Assembly (NCBI GenBank): GCA_031390175.1
Contig: JANMTF010000036.1
Coordinates: 1 to 13,700 of the forward strand
DNA from: JAAFIP01 sp031390175
Lineage (GTDB): Bacteria; Pseudomonadota; Gammaproteobacteria; Burkholderiales; Burkholderiaceae_C
Reading direction: 5' to 3'
Length of the DNA: 13,700 bases
The stretch's first letter is position 1. Each line of letters begins with the position of its first letter. This document shows, one piece after another, positions 1-6,833 of the stretch. The notes under the pieces were generated by a model that was not told where the DNA came from, did no database searches, and was given only the letters and a program-made list of their open reading frames with translations. Both the position numbers and the translations under genes were made by a program.

Positions 1-1125
1 GGGCCAGCCTGCGCTGTGGGCCAGGAATACGTCTCGTAGCCACGGCAGGACTGTCAAGTCGCTTTGGAACAGGGGGGTGAGCAGGCGGCTGGCTTGGCTG
101 TAGAAGTGCAGGTGGCCGCGCCGCGCTTGGGTGTAGGCGGCCAGAGCGCTGGTCAGATTGGGTGCTGTGCTCAGGGCTTGCGTCAAAGCCACGGCGTCTA
201 GCAGGGCCAAATTAGTACCTTGGCCTAGCTGCGGGCTGGTGGCGTGGGCGGCGTCGCCTATCACTACGGTGCAGTGGGTGTTGCCAGGGGTGTGATAGCT
301 GGGCATCACTACATCGTGGTAGCGCGCCCAGGTGAGCTGGTCCATGCTGTTGAGGTGCGCCAGCAGCTCGGCGCAGCCGGGGTTCAGCGCCAGCACTTGG
401 TCTTTCCAGGCTTGCAGGCCGGCGCTTTGCAGTGCGGCGTAGCGGTCTTGGCGCAGGCTCCAAAACAGGCTGACCACGGGGGTGTTGCTGCCGGGTGCCA
501 GCCCAGTGGGCATGATGCCCAGCATTTGGTGGGCCAAGCGATACCACTGCCACAGGGTGCTGCTGTAGTGGCGCTGCGCGTCGGGCAGCACGGCCCACAC
601 TGCGCCCCAGGGGTAGAGGGTGTCTTTGTACTTCAGCCCAGTTTGGCCGCGCAGCTTGGAGTTGGCACCGTCGGCTATCACCCGCAGGTCGTAGCTTGCC
701 AGCTCGGCCAGTTGGGTGACTTCATGGCCGGTACGGATCTGCACGCCCGCTGCGGTGGCGGCTTGCCACAGCGCGTTGAACAGCACACCACGGTGCAAGC
801 CCAGGCCGTAGCTGCCCGCTTGCCAGCGGTGGTAGCGAATGTCGATCACCCGCCTGCCATTGGGATTCACGCCGTACAGCCAGTCTACTTTGGCACCGTG
901 GGCCAGCACGTCATCTGCAATGCCCAGCGCGCGCATGGCGGCCAAGCCGGTGGGCTGCACCAAGATACCCGCGCCCACGGCTTGCGGCGTGGCAAACTTT
1001 TCAAACACGGTCACATGGTGGCCAGCGCGGGCCAGGAGGGTAGCGGATGCGAGGCCTGCAAAGCCTGCGCCGACGATGGCGATACGCTGCGGGCGAGTGG
1101 TGGGTAGGGTTTGCGTAGTTTTCAA
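1..1125 (-). CDS. FAD-dependent aromatic-ring-type monooxygenase (PHBH fold), C-terminus beyond the window edge
   Basis: A single open frame reads leftward without a stop to base 1, giving about 375 residues. The N-terminus carries the ADP-binding motif IAIVGAGFAGLASATLLARA (residues 15-34), ending near the acidic E42. A DG motif (VIADGAN, D152-G153) and a GD motif (VVIGDAAHATSPQLGQGTN, D291) follow in the usual order. These three motifs define class A flavoprotein hydroxylases of the salicylate hydroxylase/UbiH group, which use NAD(P)H and O2 to hydroxylate an organic substrate. The substrate cannot be read from sequence. The start is uncertain. TTG at 1125 gives a normal short lead before the FAD motif but has no clear ribosome site. 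An in-frame ATG at 1212 adds 29 residues and lies just downstream of a candidate promoter. The plus-strand ORF over this gene is only its shadow. Confidence 0.88.
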   Translation of the reverse strand, partial: MKTTQTLPTTRPQRIAIVGAGFAGLASATLLARAGHHVTVFEKFATPQAVGAGILVQPTGLAAMRALGIADDVLAHGAKVDWLYGVNPNGRRVIDIRYHRWQAGSYGLGLHRGVLFNALWQAATAAGVQIRTGHEVTQLAELASYDLRVIADGANSKLRGQTGLKYKDTLYPWGAVWAVLPDAQRHYSSTLWQWYRLAHQMLGIMPTGLAPGSNTPVVSLFWSLRQDRYAALQSAGLQAWKDQVLALNPGCAELLAHLNSMDQLTWARYHDVVMPSYHTPGNTHCTVVIGDAAHATSPQLGQGTNLALLDAVALTQALSTAPNLTSALAAYTQARRGHLHFYSQASRLLTPLFQSDLTVLPWLRDVFLAHSAGWP

Positions 1126-1432
1126 AAAATAGATCAGGCTTTTGTAGGTGCTGGCTATTTTATGGCGTGGCCTTGGATGGGGCGTGGACAGAGTGATGCG
1201 GTGACGCTGCATATCCAGCCTATGCGTTATAAACATGTCCATGAACCACCTGCAAGACCCTTGGCGAAAACCCTGGCTGAAGCTGGTGCGTGGGCGTGCG
1301 GGCGGTGCCCCGGTGATGGAGAAACTGCCGCGACTTCGCGCCCGCTAAAAACTTGGGTATTTTGGTGCTGAACCCAGAGCAAACTTTTCGTTATTTTCAG
1401 CTCCGCCTACCTAGCAAGAAAGGATTCACGCC
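1126..1432. other. 307-base spacer between divergent genes
   Basis: The spacer lies between the monooxygenase (minus) and the ribbon-helix-helix gene (plus). It holds the candidate minus-strand promoter above and a possible small plus-strand ORF at 1235-1348 (37 residues from ATG 1235, second in-frame ATG at 1241). It also holds a stretch at about 1120-1160 whose minus strand resembles, only loosely, the short dispersed repeats seen at 5845 and 8329. The small ORF has no ribosome binding site and I do not recognise its product, so it is not annotated as a gene. Confidence 0.5.
1226..1255 (-). promoter_or_regulatory. candidate sigma70 promoter for the monooxygenase gene
   Basis: On the minus strand TTGCAG (1255-1250) and TATAAC (1231-1226) are separated by 18 bases. 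Transcription would begin about 1219, a few bases before the alternative ATG at 1212 and about 95 bases before TTG 1125. This is motif matching by eye only. Confidence 0.35.
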
Positions 1433-1678
1433 ATGAGCAGCTACGCCCTTCGCCTGCCCGAGTCTCTCAAACTGGCCTCCAAGCGCATTGCCGCTGCCGA
1501 CGACACCACCATGAACCAGTTTTTCGTGGTCGCCATCGCCGAGAAAATCAGCGCCATGGAAACGGCTGACTTTTTTGAGCGGCGTAGTGCAGCCGCTTCT
1601 AAAGCCAAGGCTGATAAAACCTGGGCCAAGGTGGGCAAAAAGCAGCCCGTGCCTGATGACCGTTGGACTGAAGAATAA
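1433..1678 (+). CDS. ribbon-helix-helix protein, HicB-antitoxin-like, without an adjacent toxin
   Basis: The 81-residue product begins YALRLPESLKLASKRIAAAD and continues TTMNQFFVVAIAEKISAME. That is a short beta strand with alternating polar residues followed by two helices, as in Arc/HicB-type ribbon-helix-helix DNA-binding proteins. The charged tail (FFERRSAAASKAKADK) resembles the tails of HicB-family antitoxin-like proteins. A good ribosome site AAAGGA lies just before ATG 1433. Such proteins usually repress their own operon and neutralise a toxin. No HicA or other small toxin ORF lies on either side, so it may be a solitary regulator or an orphan antitoxin. The family call comes from pattern recognition only. 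Confidence 0.7.
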   Translation: MSSYALRLPESLKLASKRIAAADDTTMNQFFVVAIAEKISAMETADFFERRSAAASKAKADKTWAKVGKKQPVPDDRWTEE

Positions 1679-1680
1679 TG

Positions 1681-1714
1681 TTGCGGCTCTGCGCAACAAT
1701 GCACTGAGCCGCAA
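1681..1714 (+). other. perfect 9-bp inverted repeat just after the ribbon-helix-helix gene
   Basis: TTGCGGCTC (1681-1689) is the exact reverse complement of GAGCCGCAA (1706-1714), with a 16-base loop. It starts two bases after the TAA stop at 1678. No T-run follows, so it is not a standard Rho-independent terminator. It could be an mRNA 3' hairpin or a binding site for a dimeric regulator. Confidence 0.4.
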
Positions 1715-1750
1715 TATTGCCACGCACTTCACCCACCAAGAAACATCATC

Positions 1751-2620
1751 ATGACCCATCCAACGCCAGCAATCGATCTTTCACACCATTACGCCAATCT
1801 GGGCGACGTGCAGTTGCACTACGTCACCGCTGGCGCGGGCGCGCCGGTAGTGCTGCTGCACGGCTGGCCGCAAAGCTGGTACGTGTGGCGCTATGTGCTT
1901 CCCGAGCTGGCCAAGACCTATCGGGTGATTGCGCCCGACCTGCGCGGCCTGGGGGATTCGTCGCGGCCGCTGGAAGGCTACGATAAAAAAACCATCGCCC
2001 ATGACATCTGGCGCTTGCTGCACGAGCATCTGGGGCTCACACAGTTTGCAATGGTGGGCCATGACTGGGGCGGCCCCACCGCCTACGCCCTGGCCGCCGC
2101 GCATCCGCAGGCGGTGCGCAAGCTGGCCGTGCTGGACGTGACCATTCCTGGCGACGGGGCGACCAACTTTAGCCAAGGCGGCAAACGCTGGCACCATGCT
2201 TTTCACCAGACGGTTGACCTGCCGGAGGCCTTGATTACGGGGCGGGAAGACATTTATTTCAGTTGGTTTTACCGCAATTGGGGCAGCCACCCCAACGTGC
2301 TGTCTGCCCAGGACATTGCCGAATACCTGCGCACCTACAGCCAGCCGGGTGCGTTGCGTGCCGGGTTTGCCTACTACCGCAACCTGGCCCGCGACATTGC
2401 AGACAACGAAGCCACGGCCAAGACCTTCAAGCTAAGCATGCCCGTGCTGGCGCTGGGCGGCAACAAGGGCTGGGGGCGCGGCACAGAAGTGCTGGAATCC
2501 CTCCAGCGGCTGGGCAGCAATGTGCGCGGTGGGGTGATCGAGCAGTGCGGTCACTGGATGGCGGAGGAGCAACCCAAAGTATTGCTCAATCATCTGTTGC
2601 CGTTTCTTGCCGAGGACTGA
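1751..2620 (+). CDS. alpha/beta hydrolase, epoxide hydrolase/haloacid dehalogenase type
   Basis: The 289-residue product has the oxyanion-hole motif HGWP (37-40), the DLRGLGDSS loop (63-71) and the nucleophile elbow VGHDWGG with Asp105. The elbow carries Asp instead of Ser, as in soluble epoxide hydrolases and haloalkane/haloacid dehalogenases, which attack through an alkyl-enzyme ester. Asp129 in AVLDV lies 24 residues after the nucleophile, the spacing I recall for the acid in fluoroacetate dehalogenase. The base is His268 in QCGHWMAEEQP. Asp105 is followed by Trp; the Arg that binds the carboxylate in fluoroacetate dehalogenase is absent, which favours an epoxide-hydrolase-like role. There is no signal peptide, so it is probably cytoplasmic. 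The ribosome site before ATG 1751 is weak (AAGAAA). The natural substrate is unknown. Confidence 0.87.
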   Translation: MTHPTPAIDLSHHYANLGDVQLHYVTAGAGAPVVLLHGWPQSWYVWRYVLPELAKTYRVIAPDLRGLGDSSRPLEGYDKKTIAHDIWRLLHEHLGLTQFAMVGHDWGGPTAYALAAAHPQAVRKLAVLDVTIPGDGATNFSQGGKRWHHAFHQTVDLPEALITGREDIYFSWFYRNWGSHPNVLSAQDIAEYLRTYSQPGALRAGFAYYRNLARDIADNEATAKTFKLSMPVLALGGNKGWGRGTEVLESLQRLGSNVRGGVIEQCGHWMAEEQPKVLLNHLLPFLAED

Positions 2621-2651
2621 GCCTGGAGAATAGCAGGTGCGGCTGTCACCA

Positions 2652-2668
2652 TGGCGCGTGCAGCGCCA
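2652..2668 (+). other. small GC-rich hairpin after the hydrolase gene
   Basis: TGGCGC (2652-2657) pairs perfectly with GCGCCA (2663-2668) around a 5-base loop. It lies between the hydrolase stop and the candidate promoter of the next gene. There is no T-tract, so terminator function is doubtful. Confidence 0.3.
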
Positions 2669-2677
2669 GATCGTCGC

Positions 2678-2686
2678 TGGTATAGT
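2678..2686 (+). promoter_or_regulatory. candidate extended -10 promoter for the DUF1800/DUF1501 pair
   Basis: TGGTATAGT matches the extended -10 pattern TGnTATAAT in all but one base. No good -35 lies at the right distance, which an extended -10 promoter can tolerate. Transcription would start near 2693, leaving a short leader with the ribosome site TGGAGA. Confidence 0.35.
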
Positions 2687-2708
2687 GAATTGACTGGAGA
2701 CTGATGAC

Positions 2709-4538
2709 ATGATGCACCATCTCAAGTGGGCCCGCTTTCGCCCACTTCTCGCCCTATGTGTACTCAGCTTCGCGGCCTTGGGGTCGCAGGCTGCCGCTGC
2801 CGATTGGCAAGATGACCTGCAGCCCATCTCGGCCAGCGACTGGAGCCCAGAGCGCGCAGCCCATTTGATCGAGCGCGCTGGCTTTGGTGGCACGCCTGCT
2901 GAGGTAGCCCGCTTGGCTGCCATGCCCGCGCGCCAGGCAGTGCAGTCCCTGGTGCGTTACCAGCGCATTGCCAATCCCTTGCCCGCGTTCGAACCCTCTG
3001 ACGTGCACGACCCAGGCCTGGAGCCATTTGCGGCCTCCCGCCCGGCGGCTACCAACCAGGCACGCGACACGGGAGAGGCCCTGGGCGTGAAGGTTAAGCC
3101 GGGTGGCAACCGACGCATGCAGCAAGTGGCGGACCGATTTTTATACTGGCTGCGCGCCAGCCGCCTGGAGGCGCATCGGGTGAGCTACTGGTGGGCACAC
3201 CGTATGCTGGTGACCCAGCGCCCGCTGGAAGAAAAAATGACTTTGTTTTGGCACGGCCACTTTGCCACCAGCGAAGAAAAGGTGCGCGACTACCGCAAGC
3301 TGCTCAAGCAAAACGAGCTGCTGCGCGCGCAGGCCACCGGAAATTTCCGAACCCTGATGATCGCCGTGGCGCGAGACCCTGCCATGCTCTCGTATCTGGA
3401 TGCGGCACAGAACGTCAAGGGCGCACCCAACGAGAATTTTGCACGCGAAATTATGGAGCTTTTCACCATGGGGGTGGGCCACTATAGCGAGCAGGACATC
3501 CGCGAGGCGGCGCGCGCTTTCACAGGCTGGAACTACGCGGGACTGGAGTTTAAAGTCAACCCTGCGCAGCATGACAACGCAGACAAAACCGTGCTGGGCC
3601 GCACAGGCAACTTCGACGGCGTGCAGGTGATTGATATTTTGTTGGCGCAGCCCGCAACCGCTGAATTTATCGCGGCCAAGCTGTACCGCTATTTTGTGCG
3701 CGAAGAACTGTCACCCACGTTGCGGACGCGCTTGGGTGAGCTGCTACGTGAGTCTAAATATGAGATCGCGCCTTTTCTTGATACGCTTTTTAACTCGCGT
3801 GATTTTTTTAGCGATGCATCGGTTGCTACCCGCATCAAGCCACCGGTCGAGCTGGTGGTTTCCACCTACCGCAAGATGGGCCTGCGGGCGGTGCCCGGCA
3901 TCCCTGACTTTAATGATTTGACTGAATCACTTGGGCAAAAGCTGCTTTTCCCGCCCAATGTAGCAGGCTGGGCCCATGGCAGGAGCTGGATCACGCCGGG
4001 GCTGTTGTTCGCACGCGGCAATTTTGTGTACGACACCGTGTTTCCGCCTATCGATTTTGTACCCACCGATCGCGTGCCCAACCAGCTCTACCAAATCTTG
4101 TCGGTAGCCGACAAGATTGCCACGGGCCAAGACATCACTACCGCCACCAAACCAGACGGTAAAACAGAAGGCCGGGGTGCAGCGCCCATGTCAATGCAGG
4201 TGGATCGGGATGAAGACTTCAACACCCGGCTGGCCAGCTACCATGCGTGGCGCAAGGCCATTGAGAAGGTCAAGCCCATTCCGCGCAGCACCGCGCAACT
4301 GGATATTTCTGCCATGTTGCGCGCAGCGGGCTGCAAGACCACGCAAGCCGCGGTGGATCATTTACTGGCGCGCTTTCTGTCTGCGCCAGTCTCTGGCGAC
4401 ACCCGCCAAAAAATCACTGCACTGCTGGAAGCCGACCTTGGCACGGCAGACCTTACCCAAGCCGACAGCTATATGGAAGACGCGCTGCGCAACACGCTGC
4501 ATGTGATCTTGTCGTTGCCCGCTTATCAACTGGGATGA
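2709..4538 (+). CDS. exported DUF1800 domain protein
   Basis: The 609-residue product opens with a Sec-type signal peptide: basic start, hydrophobic core about 12-25, likely cleavage after SQAAAA near residue 30-31. The DUF1800 hallmarks follow in order: HLIERAGFGG (52-61), EKMTLFWHGHFATSEEKV (175-192), NENFAREIMELFTMGVGHYS (241-260), REAARAFTGW (265-274) and PPNVAGWAHGRSWI nearer the C-terminus. The biochemical role of DUF1800 is not established to my knowledge. It commonly occurs directly upstream of a DUF1501 gene, as here. Its stop overlaps the next start as ATGA, indicating translational coupling. ATG 2709 is followed by a second ATG at 2712; TGGAGA about nine bases upstream serves as ribosome site. 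Confidence 0.93.
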   Translation: MMHHLKWARFRPLLALCVLSFAALGSQAAAADWQDDLQPISASDWSPERAAHLIERAGFGGTPAEVARLAAMPARQAVQSLVRYQRIANPLPAFEPSDVHDPGLEPFAASRPAATNQARDTGEALGVKVKPGGNRRMQQVADRFLYWLRASRLEAHRVSYWWAHRMLVTQRPLEEKMTLFWHGHFATSEEKVRDYRKLLKQNELLRAQATGNFRTLMIAVARDPAMLSYLDAAQNVKGAPNENFAREIMELFTMGVGHYSEQDIREAARAFTGWNYAGLEFKVNPAQHDNADKTVLGRTGNFDGVQVIDILLAQPATAEFIAAKLYRYFVREELSPTLRTRLGELLRESKYEIAPFLDTLFNSRDFFSDASVATRIKPPVELVVSTYRKMGLRAVPGIPDFNDLTESLGQKLLFPPNVAGWAHGRSWITPGLLFARGNFVYDTVFPPIDFVPTDRVPNQLYQILSVADKIATGQDITTATKPDGKTEGRGAAPMSMQVDRDEDFNTRLASYHAWRKAIEKVKPIPRSTAQLDISAMLRAAGCKTTQAAVDHLLARFLSAPVSGDTRQKITALLEADLGTADLTQADSYMEDALRNTLHVILSLPAYQLG

Positions 4539-5773
4539 TCAAAATGCCTGAACACAACCACTCTGAGCACCATCACGCTGGCATCACCCGACGCAGCCTG
4601 ATGCAAGCCATGACGGGCCTCGCTGCGGGCACACCCTTTTTAGCGGCGCATGCAGCACGCGACATGTCCAAGCGTATTTTGGTGGTGCTGGAGCTGTCGG
4701 GTGCCAACGATGGCTTTAACACCCTGGTGCCCTATGCAGACGATGCCTACTATCGGCTGCGGCCCAAAATTGGCATACGCCCAGCCGCACTGCGCAAGAT
4801 CGATAGCCAATACGGATTCAACCCCGGCATGTCGGGCTTTGAGCGCCTGTTCAAGGACGGCAAAATGGCCATCGTGCATGGCTGCGGCTATGCGCAACCG
4901 TCGTTTTCGCATTTCACCTCCATGGCCTACTGGCACACCGGCGCGCCCAACAGCGGCGAGCCCTATGGCTGGTTAGGGCGCTTGGCCGACGCTGTCGATC
5001 CAGCATTGACCTCCAACTTTTTGGTCAACATCGACGAGCGCCAGTCGCTGGCCGTCAACGCCGCGCGCCATGTCCCCGTGGTATTTGACGACCCCGAAAG
5101 ATTCCGGCGCAAAGGCTTGCACCAGAGCCGCCCGCTGCTGGACCTTGCGCCGCAGGGTGCTACACCGAGCGCAACACCCGGCAGTACATCCCAACGCTAT
5201 CTCAACAGCGTCGCCGCCAGCGCGCGCGAGGCATCCCAGCTAGTACGCACGGCATGGTCTAGCTACAAAACCCCAGTGGACTATGGCTTGATCTCGGTGG
5301 ACTTGCCCAAGGTCGCCGCAATGATCGCCGCCGACTTGCCCACCCGGCTGTACTACACCGCATACCGACACAATGCCTTTGACACCCATGTGCAGCAGGG
5401 CGAGCTGCACCAGCGATTGCTCACCTATGTGTCCGACGCAGTGTCTGGATTTATGCAGGACATGGAGCGCATTGGCCGCGCTGACGATGTAACGGTGTTG
5501 GTGTTTTCCGAGTTTGGCCGCCGCGCAGCAGAAAATACCAGCCTGGGCACCGACCATGGCACGGCCAACCATATGTACGTGATCGGCAAGCCAGTGAAGG
5601 GAGGCCATTACGGCAAGCCGCCCAGCCTGACCGCGCTGGACGCAGGCGGCAACGTAGCGCACACCACAGATTTTCGCCGCGTCTATGCCAGCTTGATTGA
5701 AGGCTGGTTTGGGTACCAGGATAGCAAGGCGTTACTCTCTGGCGAGTTTGCGCCGTTTGGACTATTTGGCTGA
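4535..5773 (+). CDS. Tat-exported DUF1501 domain protein (alkaline phosphatase/sulfatase-like fold)
   Basis: The 412-residue product has a twin-arginine signal: TRRSLMQ at 18-24, a short hydrophobic stretch, then AHA near 38-40. A histidine-rich stretch (HNHSEHHH, 7-14) precedes the arginines and would be removed with the signal. DUF1501 motifs are LELSGANDGFNTLVPY (52-67), FDTHVQQGELH (282-292), FSEFGRRAAENTSLGTDHGT (324-343). The conserved D283, H285, E326, D340 and H341 are where this superfamily places metal ligands, so a metal-dependent hydrolase-like role in the periplasm is plausible. The real substrate is unknown. ATG 4535 overlaps the DUF1800 stop; ATG 4544 is an alternative that would shorten the protein by three residues. 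Confidence 0.93.
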   Translation: MIKMPEHNHSEHHHAGITRRSLMQAMTGLAAGTPFLAAHAARDMSKRILVVLELSGANDGFNTLVPYADDAYYRLRPKIGIRPAALRKIDSQYGFNPGMSGFERLFKDGKMAIVHGCGYAQPSFSHFTSMAYWHTGAPNSGEPYGWLGRLADAVDPALTSNFLVNIDERQSLAVNAARHVPVVFDDPERFRRKGLHQSRPLLDLAPQGATPSATPGSTSQRYLNSVAASAREASQLVRTAWSSYKTPVDYGLISVDLPKVAAMIAADLPTRLYYTAYRHNAFDTHVQQGELHQRLLTYVSDAVSGFMQDMERIGRADDVTVLVFSEFGRRAAENTSLGTDHGTANHMYVIGKPVKGGHYGKPPSLTALDAGGNVAHTTDFRRVYASLIEGWFGYQDSKALLSGEFAPFGLFG

Positions 5774-5844
5774 GCTAGACGGTCAAAGCCTGCGGTATTT
5801 TGGTACGATGGCTGGCTGCAATGCAGGTGTAAGCCACTACGCAA

Positions 5845-5883
5845 TTTATAGCTTCTCCCGCAATATTTTAAAAGGCTATAGGC
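5845..5883. repeat. short dispersed repeat, copy A
   Basis: The sequence shares ATAGCT-CTCCCGCAATATT and a downstream CT-AGGC with the stretch at 8329-8365. TATAGC (5847-5852) and GCTATA (5875-5880) form terminal inverted repeats. I recall similar intergenic ATAGCT...AGGC repeats in many Comamonadaceae. It ends about ten bases before the crotonase start, so it occupies the leader region where a ribosome site would be expected. Confidence 0.65.
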
Positions 5884-5892
5884 TTAAACCAT

Positions 5893-6693
5893 ATGCAAAA
5901 CAACCTTGCAAACGACCTCGTGGTGGTGCAAAAAGACGCCCGGGGCGTGTACACCCTCACGTTGAACCGTCCTGACAACTTTAACGCGCTGTCTGCGCAG
6001 ATGATCGGCGCTGTGCAAGCGGCATTGGACGTAGTGCAGGCAGACAATGCTTCGCGCGCTGCGGTCATTGCGGCCACAGGCAAAGCCTTTTGCCCAGGCC
6101 ATAACCTCAAAGACATGGCGGCCAACCCATCGCTGGCGTTTTACCAAACGCTGTTTGCGCAATGCTCCAAGATGATGGTGTCGATAGTCCGGCTGCCTGT
6201 GCCCGTGATAGCGCGGGTGCATGGCCTGGCTACTGCTGCGGGCTGCCAACTGGTGGCGCAGTGTGACTTGGCCGTGGCGTCACCCGCCGCGCGCTTTGCT
6301 ACCAGTGGCATCAACTATGGACTGTTTTGCGCCACGCCGTCGGTGCCGCTGGTGCGCAGCCTGCAGGCCAAGCATGCTATGCATATGCTGGTGACGGGGG
6401 AGTTTATTGATGCGCCCACCGCGTTGAGCTATGGGTTGATTAACGCTATGGCGGCTGACGACACCGCGCTGGCCTTGGACGCTGAGGTGGAAAAGCTGGT
6501 CGCGCAAATTTGCAGCAAGCCCCGCGTGGCTTTGCAAATGGGCAAAGAGCTGTTTTACCGCCAGCAGGGTCTGGGCTTGGATGCCGCCTACCAACTGGCG
6601 GGCCAAGCCATGGCGGTGAACATGATGGACCCCTGCGCGCAAGAGGGCGTACAAGCCTTTGTGCAAAAGCGCGCCCCCGTGTGGCCGACATAG
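5893..6693 (+). CDS. enoyl-CoA hydratase/isomerase family protein (crotonase fold), ECHDC3-like
   Basis: The 266-residue product has the crotonase layout: LTLNRPDNFNALS (22-34), the first oxyanion-hole segment AFCPGHNLKDM (65-75) and the second segment HGLATAAGCQLVAQCDLAVA (110-129). The two glutamates that add water in classical enoyl-CoA hydratase are replaced: Q119 stands in AGCQL where GGCEL is usual, and G139 stands in ATSGINYGL where a PE motif is usual. The GHNLK and SGINYGLFC pattern resembles the ECHDC3-like branch, whose reaction is not settled as far as I know. It probably binds an acyl-CoA but may not be a hydratase. ATG 5893 is the first in-frame start after a TAA at 5884; no good Shine-Dalgarno is present. 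Confidence 0.88.
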   Translation: MQNNLANDLVVVQKDARGVYTLTLNRPDNFNALSAQMIGAVQAALDVVQADNASRAAVIAATGKAFCPGHNLKDMAANPSLAFYQTLFAQCSKMMVSIVRLPVPVIARVHGLATAAGCQLVAQCDLAVASPAARFATSGINYGLFCATPSVPLVRSLQAKHAMHMLVTGEFIDAPTALSYGLINAMAADDTALALDAEVEKLVAQICSKPRVALQMGKELFYRQQGLGLDAAYQLAGQAMAVNMMDPCAQEGVQAFVQKRAPVWPT

Positions 6694-6715
6694 CCCGCCT
6701 GAGGCTTTGCGTGGA

Positions 6716-6751
6716 CTTTGACAGGCTCAGCCCGAACGGAGTTTGCGGGCT
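6716..6751. repeat. dispersed GACAGGCTCAGCCCGAACGG-type repeat with small hairpin
   Basis: GACAGGCTCAGCCCGAACGG (6720-6739) matches a repeat family I know from many proteobacterial genomes, in which forms of CCGTTCG..CTGAGC.TGTCGAAG recur between genes. AGCCCG (6729-6734) pairs with CGGGCT (6746-6751) in a 6-bp stem. It may act as a weak terminator after the crotonase gene, but only two T residues follow. Confidence 0.5.
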
Positions 6752-6833
6752 TCATCGGGTTAGCTCAGTGGCGACGCGTGCACCGCGACAAGCTGTCACA
6801 AGGGCCTCCGGTGATGCGCCACAATACTGAGCT

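Noticed and set aside
244..1107. Long plus-strand open frame of 287 codons
   Set aside because: It lies opposite the FAD monooxygenase, whose three flavoprotein motifs read on the minus strand; the plus-strand translation has no recognisable domain.
2060..2140. Missing catalytic acid in the alpha/beta hydrolase
   Set aside because: The usual late position (GGNKGWG) lacks an acid, but Asp129, 24 residues after the nucleophile, occupies the alternative acid position used in fluoroacetate-dehalogenase-like enzymes.
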